52,551 nucleotides of DNA from an uncultured beta proteobacterium (GTDB lineage Bacteria; Pseudomonadota; Gammaproteobacteria; Burkholderiales; Burkholderiaceae_C), in the NCBI GenBank assembly GCA_903830985.1, contig CAIKVZ010000081.1, positions 1 to 52,551 of the forward strand. Reading direction: 5' to 3'. A program made the translations under genes and the position numbers. This document shows, piece by piece, positions 11,492 through 19,786 of the stretch. Below the pieces are notes generated by a model. The model was not told the DNA's origin. It was given only the letters and a program-made list of their open reading frames with translations, and did no database searches. Position 1 is the first letter of the stretch, and every line of letters begins with the position of its first letter.

Positions 11492-12346
11492 ATGAAAACG
11501 ACGCATGAGAATGCGCCCATTGGCGTATTCGATTCCGGTGTCGGCGGCCTCTCGATTCTGCGTGAGATTCGCCGCGAACTCCCGGGCGAGAACCTGATAT
11601 TTGTGGCCGACTCGGGCCATGCGCCCTACGGCGACAGGGACGCCGAATTCATTCGTCAGCGCGCACTGCTAATAACCCGGTTCCTGTTGGCGCAGGGTGC
11701 CAAGGCCATCGTTGTCGCGTGCAACACCGCGACCGTGGTGGCCGTGGACGAGCTACGCGCATGCTGCACCGTTCCGGTGGTCGCAGTGGAACCCGCCATC
11801 AAGCCTGCTGCGCAAGGAACAAAGTCCGGCGTGATTGGCGTGCTTGCAACCAGTCGCACGCTTTCCAGTTCCAGCGTGGCCCGACTGTGCGAAACCCATG
11901 GCCAAGGCGTGACATTCCTGCTCCAGCCCTGCCCTGGTTTGGTGGAGCGAGTGGAACGCGCTGATTTGACGAGCGCGGCGACGCGCTCGCTTTTGGTCAG
12001 CTACCTGTCGCCCCTGCTCGCCGCCGGCGCGGATACGCTGGTGCTGGGCTGTACCCACTATCCATTTTTGATGCAGCTGATTCGTGAGATCGCTGGCCCC
12101 AAAGTACGGATCATTGATCCGGCCGTCGCGGTGGCGAAGGAACTGGCGCGTCGCCTCGGATCCGGGCCCGTGTCACGGTCCCGGCGCGAGTTCGCGACGA
12201 CCCGATTTTTCTCAAGCTCGTCCTTGTGCTCGGTCCAAACCGTGATGTCCGCACTGTGGGGTCAATGTGTCACGGTCCATGGCGTCGGGACGACCGATTT
12301 GGCTCACGCGACCGCGTTCTCCAGCATCGCGCCCACTTCAAGTTGA
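11492..12346 (+). CDS. murI: Glutamate racemase
   Basis: This 284-residue cytoplasmic enzyme makes D-glutamate for peptidoglycan. The motifs DSGVGGLSI (residues 14-22), ACNTAT with catalytic C77, and GCTHYPF with catalytic C187 are all present. The last ~50 residues are Ser/Arg-rich and diverge from the usual C-terminus but keep a recognisable LWG segment. I chose ATG 11492; an in-frame TTG at 11471 is possible. It ends 6 bases from the convergent miaB stop. Confidence 0.92.
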   Translation: MKTTHENAPIGVFDSGVGGLSILREIRRELPGENLIFVADSGHAPYGDRDAEFIRQRALLITRFLLAQGAKAIVVACNTATVVAVDELRACCTVPVVAVEPAIKPAAQGTKSGVIGVLATSRTLSSSSVARLCETHGQGVTFLLQPCPGLVERVERADLTSAATRSLLVSYLSPLLAAGADTLVLGCTHYPFLMQLIREIAGPKVRIIDPAVAVAKELARRLGSGPVSRSRREFATTRFFSSSSLCSVQTVMSALWGQCVTVHGVGTTDLAHATAFSSIAPTSS

Positions 12347-12352
12347 GCGCCT

Positions 12353-13693
12353 TTATGCAGGCAATTCGTCCCGGACCACCACCTCACCACGCAACGACCG
12401 CTGCGGCGCGTCGGTGATCAGCACGTCGACCATCTGACCGATCAGTCGGTCCGGGCCTTGCAGCACCACGGCGCGGTTGCAGTCGGTGCGGCCGAACAGG
12501 GCGTTGGGTGTCTTGCGCGCCGCGCCTTCCACCAGCACGCGCTGCACGGTACCCAGGCGACTCGCGCTGATGGCTGAGACGCTGGCGTCCAGCGTGGCCT
12601 GCAGCAACTGCAGTCGCGCCAGTTTGACCTCGTGCGGTGTCTCGTCGTGCAGTGCTGCGGCCGGCGTGCCGGGACGCGGGCTGAAGATGAAGCTGAACGA
12701 GCTGTCGTAGCCTACGTCGTGCACGAGTTGCATCAATTTGTCGAAATCGGCCTGCGTCTCGCCGGGAAAGCCCACGATGAAGTCGCTGCTCAGCGCCAGG
12801 TCGGGTCGCATGGCGCGCAGCTTGCGCACCGTGCTCTTGTATTCCAGCGCCGTGTAGCCGCGCTTCATGGCCGACAGAATGCGGTCGCTGCCGTGTTGCA
12901 CCGGCAGGTGCAGGTGGCTCACCAACTTGGGCACCTTGCCGTAAACCTCGATCAGTGCCGGGGTGAATTCGTTGGGGTGGCTGGTGGTGTAGCGGATGCG
13001 CTCTATGCCCGGGATCTCTGCCACGTATTCGATCAGGGTGGCCAGGTCGGCGATTTCCGCCGTGTCGCCCATGCGGCCCCGGTAGGCGTTGACGTTTTGC
13101 CCGAGCAGGGTGACTTCGCGCACGCCCTGGTCGGCCAAGGCGGCGACCTCGGCCAGCACGTCTTCGAACGGGCGTGACACCTCTTCGCCTCGCGTATAGG
13201 GCACAACGCAGTAGCTGCAGTATTTGGAGCAGCCTTCCATGATGCTCACGAAGGCCGAGGCGCCCTCGACGCGCGCCGGCGGCAGGTGGTCGAACTTTTC
13301 GATTTCCGGGAAGCTGATGTCCACCTGGGGCCGCCCCAGCGATTCGCGTGCGGCCAGCAGCTGCGGCAGGCGGTGCAGGGTCTGCGGGCCAAAGACCACG
13401 TCCACGTAGGGCGCGCGCGCAATGATGGCCGCGCCCTCCTGGCTGGCCACGCAGCCGCCGACGGCGATCTTTACACCACGCGCCTTGAGGTGCTTGACCC
13501 GTCCCAGGTCAGAGAAAACCTTTTCCTGGGCTTTCTCTCGCACGGAACAGGTGTTGAACAGGATCAGGTCGGCCTGCTCCACGTCCTGCGTCAACTCATA
13601 GCCTTCGGCCGCGTGCAGCACGTCGCTCATCTTGTCCGAGTCGTACTCGTTCATCTGGCAGCCGAAGGTCTTGATGAATACTTTTTTGCTCAT
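12353..13693 (-). CDS. miaB: tRNA-2-methylthio-N6-dimethylallyladenosine synthase MiaB
   Basis: This 446-residue radical-SAM methylthiotransferase converts i6A37 to ms2i6A37 in tRNAs. The N-terminal UPF0004 domain supplies C12, C49 and C81 for one [4Fe-4S] cluster. The radical-SAM motif CSKYCSYC (C154, C158, C161) binds the second cluster, and the C-terminal ~65 residues form a TRAM RNA-binding domain. The start [15 protein letters not shown] matches the family, so upstream in-frame codons were dropped. Confidence 0.96.
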   Translation of the reverse strand: MSKKVFIKTFGCQMNEYDSDKMSDVLHAAEGYELTQDVEQADLILFNTCSVREKAQEKVFSDLGRVKHLKARGVKIAVGGCVASQEGAAIIARAPYVDVVFGPQTLHRLPQLLAARESLGRPQVDISFPEIEKFDHLPPARVEGASAFVSIMEGCSKYCSYCVVPYTRGEEVSRPFEDVLAEVAALADQGVREVTLLGQNVNAYRGRMGDTAEIADLATLIEYVAEIPGIERIRYTTSHPNEFTPALIEVYGKVPKLVSHLHLPVQHGSDRILSAMKRGYTALEYKSTVRKLRAMRPDLALSSDFIVGFPGETQADFDKLMQLVHDVGYDSSFSFIFSPRPGTPAAALHDETPHEVKLARLQLLQATLDASVSAISASRLGTVQRVLVEGAARKTPNALFGRTDCNRAVVLQGPDRLIGQMVDVLITDAPQRSLRGEVVVRDELPA

Positions 13694-13818
13694 GGGAATC
13701 TCTGTGTCGCGATGGGAATGGATGGCGGACCGCTGCCCGGAAAGCCACTCGGCGCAGTCACTTGAAAAACGGTGCGCCTGCTGCCCTGCAATGGCGCAAG
13801 CGGTTGGCCCCAAAAGCC

Positions 13819-14271
13819 TCAGGGCTTGTACTTGGGCAACTGATCGAAAGGCAGTTGCAGATTCACCGCAGGTGCGGGATCAGAAGCGAAACGGATGTTG
13901 CCTATGGACAATGCGAACGAGCGCTTCACCTGGGCTTCCTGCGGCGACAGGATCCACACCTCGTGCACCATGCCGGCGCTCTCGCGGGTGTAGTTCACCA
14001 CCAGTTCCTGTCCCACCAGCACGCCCGACATGATCAACATGTTTTGCGGGTCGCGAATGCGCGCACCGGGGGAGAGGCGATCAACCCGGCCATCGAGCGT
14101 GATGTCCGGCGCAGCGGTGATGACAAGCGTGCCGCGCAAGGCGTTTTTCGGAAACTCGCGCACCATGGCTTGCGCGGACGCGCCGAGGGTGAAAATGCTC
14201 ACGGCAAGTGCCGCCAGCCAGCGCTGGGGCCGCCGCAGTGGCGAGTGAAGAATCGGTGGGCAGCGGTTCAT
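13819..14271 (-). CDS. Conserved exported protein of unknown function
   Basis: A 150-residue protein starts with a positively charged N-terminus and a hydrophobic stretch ending in [11 protein letters not shown], consistent with a Sec signal peptide cut after about residue 34. The mature part contains [16 protein letters not shown] and ends DQLPKYKP, with no cysteines or catalytic motif that I recognise. Similar short periplasmic proteins occur in Comamonadaceae genomes beside miaB and folB, but no function is known to me. It lies between folB and miaB on the same strand. Confidence 0.75.
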   Translation of the reverse strand: MNRCPPILHSPLRRPQRWLAALAVSIFTLGASAQAMVREFPKNALRGTLVITAAPDITLDGRVDRLSPGARIRDPQNMLIMSGVLVGQELVVNYTRESAGMVHEVWILSPQEAQVKRSFALSIGNIRFASDPAPAVNLQLPFDQLPKYKP

Positions 14272-14315
14272 GGTGTTTGTCCAGAGGCTGTGGAAAGAGG
14301 CCGATTGTAGAGCGC

Positions 14316-14690
14316 CTACCACTGGCCCGATTCAACCCTGATCGCGACTTCGCAGTCGTCGAATATTTCCAGTTTGGCGATCTTCACGCGCACGCCCAGT
14401 ACGCCGGGCAACTGCATCAGGCGCGCGCCCAGCTTGCCGATCAAGCTTTCCAGCAGGTTCACGTGCTCGGCCGTGCATTCGTTGATGATGATCTGGCGAA
14501 CCTTGCGGTAGTCCAGCACATGGTGGATGTCGTCGTCGCGCGGCAGCAGCGGTTGCGGGCCCAGGTTCAGTTCGGCGTCGACCTGGATCGGCTGCGGCGC
14601 AGTCATTTCCTGTTCCAGGATGCCCAGACTGGCGGTGAAGCGCAGCCCGGTGATGGACAGGCTCTGGTTTCCGGTGGCGACACGTTGCAT
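14316..14690 (-). CDS. Dihydroneopterin aldolase family protein, second copy
   Basis: This 124-residue protein belongs to the FolB/FolX tunnel-fold family. Residues matching the catalytic set are visible: the glutamate in LGILEQE, the tyrosine in LDYRKVR, the glutamate in LLESLIG and a lysine in IAKLE. It follows a second FolB-like gene by only 9 bases and a FolM-like SDR before that, forming a pterin-related operon. One of the two paralogues may act as the FolX epimerase (dihydromonapterin pathway); which one cannot be told from sequence alone. Confidence 0.82.
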   Translation of the reverse strand: MQRVATGNQSLSITGLRFTASLGILEQEMTAPQPIQVDAELNLGPQPLLPRDDDIHHVLDYRKVRQIIINECTAEHVNLLESLIGKLGARLMQLPGVLGVRVKIAKLEIFDDCEVAIRVESGQW

Positions 14691-14699
14691 GGTGTTTTC

Positions 14700-15104
14700 T
14701 CAGGTCGATGGCAGGTGGATCTTGCTGCGAAAGGCTTCCACGCCGACGGCTTCGCAGTCTGGGTAGACGTCGGGTTTGCGGGTGGATACCCGCGCCGCCA
14801 CCACCTGGGGGTGAGCCAGCAGGGCGTCCAGCAGCGCGTCGCACAGCGTTTCCTGCAGGGCGATGTGGCCGCGCGCCAGCAGGCGCGACACGATGTCGCG
14901 CACGAAGTCGTAATCCACCACTTCATCGATCTGGTCGCGCTGCGGTGAGGTGTCCTGCAGCGGCACATACAGGTCGATGTCGAAGATGATGCGTTGCGCC
15001 GCCGCGCGCTCGAAGTCATGGATGCCGATGTTCACCTGACGCGTCAGGCCGCGCAAAAAGATTCTCCGGCAGTCGCGCAGCAGGGAATCGATGGCCGTGC
15101 TCAT
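14700..15104 (-). CDS. folB: Dihydroneopterin aldolase FolB-like, first copy
   Basis: This 134-residue protein contains IGIHDFERAAAQRIIFDI, the DYDFVRDIV tyrosine segment, LQETLCDALL and TRKPDVYPD, which match the catalytic Glu, Tyr, Glu and Lys of dihydroneopterin aldolases. The enzyme cleaves dihydroneopterin to 6-hydroxymethyl-dihydropterin in folate synthesis. The ATG overlaps the stop of the upstream SDR gene (ATGA), so translation is coupled. The lysine motif (KPD) is closer to the classical KPGA than in the second copy, which is why this copy carries the symbol. Confidence 0.82.
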   Translation of the reverse strand: MSTAIDSLLRDCRRIFLRGLTRQVNIGIHDFERAAAQRIIFDIDLYVPLQDTSPQRDQIDEVVDYDFVRDIVSRLLARGHIALQETLCDALLDALLAHPQVVAARVSTRKPDVYPDCEAVGVEAFRSKIHLPST

Positions 15105-15892
15105 GCTTTGTTCCTCATGACTTGATCGACGACGAACATGATGTCGCGCTCCAGGGGAACCAGATGCTGGCCCTTGTCCACGCACACGGTGACACCGTTG
15201 ATGGAGCTGTTTTCCGCCAAAAACACGGCTGTTCGCGCCACGTCTGCCGGATCGGTGGGGCTGTGCAGCAGGTTCACGCTGGCGGCCTGCCTGAAGTTGT
15301 CGGCCGACTGCGGCCCGCTCAGGTAGATCAGCCCCGGCGCGATCGCCGTCACGCGCACATGCGGCGCCAGCGCCTGTGCCTGCAAGGCCACGGCGCGCTC
15401 CAAAGCGAGCTTGGACACGGTGTAGGAAAAATAATCCGGGTTCAGGTTGAAGACCTTCTGGTCCAGCACCTGTACCAGCGCCGGTGGCGGCGCCGTGCTT
15501 GCCGCCTGCGCGTGCTGCGCCAGCAGGCTGCCCAGGTGCAGCGGGGCCAGCAGATTCACCTGCAACTGCTGCTGCAGCAACTGGGGCGAGAAGTTCATGC
15601 CGCTGTCGGGCTGGAACACCGAGGCGTTGTTCACCAGCGCTGCCAATTGGCCATTGGATGCGTCGATGGCTCGGCTGATCAGCGTCTCGCGTTCAGCTTG
15701 CACCGAAAGATCAGCGCGCAGCGCCACGGCCTTCATGCCCAGTTGCTCGACGTCACAGCAGGTCTGCGCAGCCTGCTGCGTCGAGGTCTGGTAGTGGCAC
15801 AGCACGTTCCATCGGGCCCGGGCGAAGGCCAGGGCGATATCGCGACCCAGGCGTTGTCCACCTCCCGTGACCAGCACCCAGCGTGTCTTCAT
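15101..15892 (-). CDS. SDR oxidoreductase, probable dihydromonapterin/pteridine reductase (FolM-like)
   Basis: This 263-residue Rossmann enzyme has the nucleotide motif TGGGQRLGRD, the NNASVF motif and a catalytic YTVSK segment. It ends with a long tail after GVTVCVDKGQHL. The GGG(Q/R)R(L/I)G and (N/H)NAS patterns and the terminal G(Q/R)HL resemble E. coli FolM and pteridine reductases. Together with two FolB-like genes immediately downstream this suggests reduction of dihydromonapterin or dihydrobiopterin with NADPH. The substrate is inferred from context. Confidence 0.75.
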   Translation of the reverse strand: MKTRWVLVTGGGQRLGRDIALAFARARWNVLCHYQTSTQQAAQTCCDVEQLGMKAVALRADLSVQAERETLISRAIDASNGQLAALVNNASVFQPDSGMNFSPQLLQQQLQVNLLAPLHLGSLLAQHAQAASTAPPPALVQVLDQKVFNLNPDYFSYTVSKLALERAVALQAQALAPHVRVTAIAPGLIYLSGPQSADNFRQAASVNLLHSPTDPADVARTAVFLAENSSINGVTVCVDKGQHLVPLERDIMFVVDQVMRNKA

Positions 15893-16030
15893 GGGGAAAC
15901 CACCCGTGGCAACCCAAAGTCACCTGCGACAATCGACGGCAAGTTGGACTGCCGCAGCTGGCGCTTGTCGGGTGCGTTGCCGGGATGGTTCATGGGTTTT
16001 TTCGTGGCTTGCATGGAGGATAAGGTGATT

Positions 16031-17173
16031 ATGCCGATGACGACTTGTGCCGACAGGGTGAAGGATGAAATCGACCGTGCCGGCGGCTGGATAGGCTTTG
16101 ACCGCTTCATGGAACTGGCCTTGTACACGCCGGGTCTGGGCTATTACGCCCGCGACTCGCGCAAGTTTGGTCACATGCCGTCCTCCGGCAGCGACTTTGT
16201 CACCGCGCCCGAGATGACGCCCCTGTTCGGCCAGACCCTGTCCGCACAGGTGGCGCAGGCCCTGCAGCTGACGCAGACCGACGAAGTCTGGGAGTTCGGC
16301 GCGGGCTCGGGCGCGCTGGCTGCACAACTGCTGGAGGCGCTGGATGCCCAGGGCGTAGTCTGGCAGCGCTACACCATCGTGGAGTTGTCGGCGACGCTGC
16401 GCGAACGCCAGCAGCAGCGTCTGCAGGCCTGGGGCGACAAGGTTTGCTGGGTCAGTGCCTTGCCCGACACCCTGCAGGGCTTGGTGCTGGGCAATGAACT
16501 GCTCGACGCCATTCCGGTCAAGCTGCTGGCGCGCGTGCAGGGGAACTGGTTCGAGCGCGGCGTGGCCTGCGCGTTGGACGGCCGCTTCGTCTGGCAGGAC
16601 CGCACCACGGAACTGCGACTGCCGCAGGACATCCCGGGCGTGCACGACTACTTGAGCGAGATCCATCCCCAAGGGGAAGCCTTTGTGCGCACCGTGGTGC
16701 AAAAGCTCATGGCCAGCGAGCGTGGCGGTGCGGCGTTCTTCATCGACTACGGTTTCCCCCAGTCCGAGTACTACCACGTGCAGCGCCACATGGGCACGGT
16801 GATGTGCCACCGCGCCCACCTGTCGGATGACGATCCGCTGGTCGACGTGGGGCTCAAGGACATCACGGCGCACGTCAACTTCACCGCCATGGCGCTGGCG
16901 GCGCAGCAGGCGGGCGACGACTGGTTGTTGGCAAATCCGTCGTCGGACGAAAAATCCGCGGGCACGCTGGGCTATTGCACGCAGGCGCGTTTCCTCATGA
17001 ACTGCGGTCTGCTGACGCGCATGGAATCGGCCTCCCTGCCAGAGCGCGCCATGGGCCTGAAGCTGGTGTCCGAGCACGAGATGGGCGAGCTGTTCAAGGT
17101 CTGGGGCCTGTACGTGGGGCAGCCCTGGGACGCACTCGGCTTTGTCCAGGGCGATCGAACCCACACCCTGTAG
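16031..17173 (+). CDS. SAM-dependent methyltransferase, MidA/NDUFAF7 family
   Basis: This 380-residue protein matches the DUF185/MidA family, whose mitochondrial member methylates an arginine of a complex I subunit. The motifs LALYTPGLGYY, DFVTAPEMTPLFGQ and the SAM-binding EFGAGSGALA are present, followed by GNELLDAIP. A GGAGG ribosome-binding site at 16015-16019 supports ATG 16031; an ATG 18 bases upstream would place the ribosome-binding site inside the gene. The bacterial target is not established. It is divergent from the FolM-like SDR. Confidence 0.85.
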   Translation: MPMTTCADRVKDEIDRAGGWIGFDRFMELALYTPGLGYYARDSRKFGHMPSSGSDFVTAPEMTPLFGQTLSAQVAQALQLTQTDEVWEFGAGSGALAAQLLEALDAQGVVWQRYTIVELSATLRERQQQRLQAWGDKVCWVSALPDTLQGLVLGNELLDAIPVKLLARVQGNWFERGVACALDGRFVWQDRTTELRLPQDIPGVHDYLSEIHPQGEAFVRTVVQKLMASERGGAAFFIDYGFPQSEYYHVQRHMGTVMCHRAHLSDDDPLVDVGLKDITAHVNFTAMALAAQQAGDDWLLANPSSDEKSAGTLGYCTQARFLMNCGLLTRMESASLPERAMGLKLVSEHEMGELFKVWGLYVGQPWDALGFVQGDRTHTL

Positions 17174-17176
17174 CCC

Positions 17177-17371
17177 ATGCTGCGCTGGATCGTCGTCGTC
17201 CTGCTGGCGCTGCTGCTCATCAACGGCCTGGCGCCCTGGCTGCAGCGCTGGGGCTTGGGCCGGTTGCCGGGCGACTTTCGCTTTCGCTTGTTCGGGCGCG
17301 ACTGTTTCATCCCGCTGACCAGCACGCTGCTGCTCAGCTTTCTCGCCAGCCTGATCGCCAGAACGCTGTGA
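17177..17371 (+). CDS. Small membrane protein, DUF2905 family
   Basis: This 64-residue protein has two hydrophobic segments (residues 3-19 and 46-62) separated by the conserved LGRLPGDFRF, which identifies DUF2905. The family is widespread and of unknown function. It starts 3 bases after the MidA-like stop, so it is co-transcribed. Confidence 0.88.
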   Translation: MLRWIVVVLLALLLINGLAPWLQRWGLGRLPGDFRFRLFGRDCFIPLTSTLLLSFLASLIARTL

Positions 17372-17452
17372 GCTTGCAGTGTGGTCTTGAAAGCGCCGCG
17401 CCAGCCCTCACCCTGATACCCATTGGGGTATGTCGCCCCGGGGAAATCCGCC

Positions 17453-17884
17453 ATGACCACGCCACTGCACATCGTCTGCCCGCACTGCCACACCACGAAC
17501 CGGGTCCAGCCCGAGGACCGGCCCGAGGCCGACTGCGGCCAGTGCCACCAGCCGCTCTTCAACGGGCATCCGGTGTCGCTGAATGAAGCCGCCTTTGACC
17601 GTCACATCGCACGCAACCAGATCCCGGTGCTGGTGGACTTCTGGGCGCCTTGGTGCGCTCCATGTCGTCAGATGGCGCCAGCCTATGAACAGGCCGCCGC
17701 GCAACTGGAGCCCGGCGTGCGCGTTGTCAAGGTCGACACCGAGGCCGAGCAGAACCTGGGTTCGCGGTTCAACATCCGCAGCATTCCCACGCTGGCGTTG
17801 TTTCGCGACGGCAAGGAGATCGCCCGGCAGGCCGGCGCCATGGGCGCGGCCGACATCGTGCGCTGGGTTCGCTCCAACTTGTAA
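17453..17884 (+). CDS. trxC: Thioredoxin 2
   Basis: This 143-residue protein has an N-terminal zinc finger (C9, C12, C28, C31) followed by a thioredoxin fold with active site WCAPC (C68/C71) and the cis-proline segment SIPT. This combination defines TrxC, a cytoplasmic disulfide reductase often induced by oxidative stress. The start MTTPLHIVCPHC was chosen because it precedes the zinc finger directly. The gene is convergent with cca, 20 bases away. Confidence 0.95.
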   Translation: MTTPLHIVCPHCHTTNRVQPEDRPEADCGQCHQPLFNGHPVSLNEAAFDRHIARNQIPVLVDFWAPWCAPCRQMAPAYEQAAAQLEPGVRVVKVDTEAEQNLGSRFNIRSIPTLALFRDGKEIARQAGAMGAADIVRWVRSNL

Positions 17885-17885
17885 C

Positions 17886-17917
17886 AATTGGAATCTGACC
17901 CCAATTAATTGATTTTT
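17886..17917 (+). terminator. Possible terminator between trxC and cca
   Basis: AATTGG (17886-17891) pairs with CCAATT (17901-17906) around a 9-base loop and is followed by a short T-run near 17912-17917. The AATTGG-AATCTGACC-CCAATT pattern also recurs in many proteobacterial genomes as a small repeat. Confidence 0.4.
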
Positions 17918-19071
17918 GCGACGGCGGCGACGCGCGCGGCATGGATCAGCGCGCCGACGGCGGGTCCGGTGAGGCCGCTGGCCATGGCCTGTTGCGCCAC
18001 CTCGTTCGTCGCGACGGCGCGCGCAGCTTGCAGCGCAGCGGTCAGGCGCTGAGCAGGTGGGTACGCGGCGTCCTCCTGACCCGGTAACGAGCGCGCGGCG
18101 CAGTCGCAGGCCTGCAGCGCCTGTGCAAAGCGCCCAGGCTGGCGGATGGCGTCGCAGCGCTCCAGCAAGGTCATCAGTCCGGCGGCGTCCAGCGTGGCGC
18201 TGTGCTCGATGCGGTCCTGCTCGCGCGCCAGCAGGTCGGCCAGATCCCGGCAATCGGTGGGCACGCGCAGGCGCTCACAGAGCGAGCCAATGGCATCAGC
18301 TGCCAGTTCCCGGGTGAGGCCGGCCCAGCGCACGGGTAAGGGTGCCTTCAGCCTGGCGGCAGTGTCGAGGCGGCGCAGGATCGCATCGGCGCTCGCTTGC
18401 CAAATCGAATCCAGCTCCGGCATGAGTCGCGGCAAGGCGCCGCAGGCGCGCAGGACCTCGAACATGCGCGAGGGCTGCGCCTCCATCAGGCCACGCGCCA
18501 GTTCCTGCCAGACGCGTTCGGCCACCAGGTGGTCGACCTCGCCGTGCTGCACCATGTCGCACATCAGCTGCATCGTCTCTGGCGCGACGTGGAAATCGGT
18601 GAAGCGCGCGCTGAGCCGGGCCACGCGCAGGATGCGCACCGGGTCTTCGCGAAAGGCGTCGGTCACATGGCGCAGCACGCGGTGGGCCAGATCGCGTTGG
18701 CCGTGGAACGGGTCGGCGAGCTGGTCCAGCTCCACGTCGAAGGCGCCGTCGTGGCCGCTCAAGTGGGCGCTGATGGCGATGGCGTTGATCGTCAGGTCGC
18801 GCCGCGCCAGGTCCTGCTCCAGCGTCACGTCGGGTGCGGCGTGGATGGCAAAGCCGCGGTAGCCGCGTGCCGTCTTGCGCTCGGTGCGTGCCAGGGCGTA
18901 TTCCTCCTTGCTGCGCGGGTGCAGGAAGACGGGAAAGTCGCGTCCCACGGGGATGAATCCCTGGGCCGTCATCTGCTCGGGCGTGGCGCCCACCACCAGC
19001 CAGTCTCGGTCCGTCACCGGCAGACCCAGCAAGCGGTCGCGCACCGCGCCTCCCACCAGGTAAATGTGCAT
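17905..19071 (-). CDS. cca: CCA tRNA nucleotidyltransferase lacking HD phosphohydrolase motifs
   Basis: This 388-residue enzyme adds or repairs the 3' CCA end of tRNA. The nucleotidyltransferase core is intact: [12 protein letters not shown] (5-16), the DxD of DRDW (21-23), [10 protein letters not shown] (90-99) and [12 protein letters not shown] (142-153). In the longer multifunctional enzymes an HD domain follows, with a histidine-containing stretch and an HDLGKG motif. Here the matching region (about 222-270) reads [15 protein letters not shown] and jumps directly to CERLRVP. About 25 residues and the HD pair are missing, so only the nucleotidyltransferase activity is predicted. Confidence 0.93.
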   Translation of the reverse strand: MHIYLVGGAVRDRLLGLPVTDRDWLVVGATPEQMTAQGFIPVGRDFPVFLHPRSKEEYALARTERKTARGYRGFAIHAAPDVTLEQDLARRDLTINAIAISAHLSGHDGAFDVELDQLADPFHGQRDLAHRVLRHVTDAFREDPVRILRVARLSARFTDFHVAPETMQLMCDMVQHGEVDHLVAERVWQELARGLMEAQPSRMFEVLRACGALPRLMPELDSIWQASADAILRRLDTAARLKAPLPVRWAGLTRELAADAIGSLCERLRVPTDCRDLADLLAREQDRIEHSATLDAAGLMTLLERCDAIRQPGRFAQALQACDCAARSLPGQEDAAYPPAQRLTAALQAARAVATNEVAQQAMASGLTGPAVGALIHAARVAAVAKIN

Positions 19072-19077
19072 GGTTCC

Positions 19078-19773
19078 CTACCGGCTGACCCGGCAGGGTT
19101 CGTCAAAGACCACAAAATCCTTTTCCGCCAGCGCATCCTGCACCCAGGCCTGGACCGCCGGCAGGGCGCAGACGCGCTCCACGTAGGCCGAGATCTCGGC
19201 CGGCACCGGCAGGGCGTAGGTCTTCAGGCGCATCACCACCGGCGCGAAGTAGGCGTCGGCCACGCTGAACTCGCCAAACAGCATCGGGCCGCCATGGCGC
19301 TCCAGCAACCCGCTCCACATGGCGACGATGCGCGCCACATCGCTGCGCACAGCTGCCTGGTCGCGCCACACCAATTGGCCGATTTCCGGCAGCGCGGCTT
19401 CGATGTTCATGCCGCAGTGGGTTCGCAGTGCGGCAAACCCTGAATGCATTTCGGCGCAGATGCTGCGCGCTCGGGCCCTTGACGCAGTGTCGCTTGGCCA
19501 GAGTTGGGCTTGCGGATATTTCTCGGCCAGGTACTCGGCGATGGCCAGCGTGTCCCAGATGGCGAGGCCGCCGTCAACTTCTGTGTCCAGCAGCACCGGC
19601 ACCTTGCCGATCGGGTTCAGCGCCAGCAACTGTTGCTTGAAGGCCGAGTCCGCGGCGAAGGAGTCGAAGCGCACCATGACTTCCTCGAAGGGGAGGCCGG
19701 CCTGGCGCAGCAGCACCCAGGGGCGCATGGACCAGGAGGAGTAGTTCTTGTTGCCGATGTAAAGCTTGAGCAT
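19078..19773 (-). CDS. Glutathione S-transferase family protein
   Basis: This 231-residue protein has an N-terminal thioredoxin-like domain (MLKLYIGNKNYSSWSMRPWV, NPIGKVPVL) and an all-helical C-terminal domain with FSVADAYFAPV. The NYSSWS motif is typical of one bacterial GST subgroup. Substrates are unknown. The start was placed at 19773 because a longer frame would overlap the upstream slt gene. It lies between slt and cca, all leftward. Confidence 0.88.
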   Translation of the reverse strand: MLKLYIGNKNYSSWSMRPWVLLRQAGLPFEEVMVRFDSFAADSAFKQQLLALNPIGKVPVLLDTEVDGGLAIWDTLAIAEYLAEKYPQAQLWPSDTASRARARSICAEMHSGFAALRTHCGMNIEAALPEIGQLVWRDQAAVRSDVARIVAMWSGLLERHGGPMLFGEFSVADAYFAPVVMRLKTYALPVPAEISAYVERVCALPAVQAWVQDALAEKDFVVFDEPCRVSR

Positions 19774-19786
19774 GGCGTTCTTCGGT

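Noticed and set aside
15122..17173. A 683-codon methyltransferase with an N-terminal extension
   Set aside because: The extension is antisense to the FolM-like gene. GGAGG at 16015 fixes the start at 16031.
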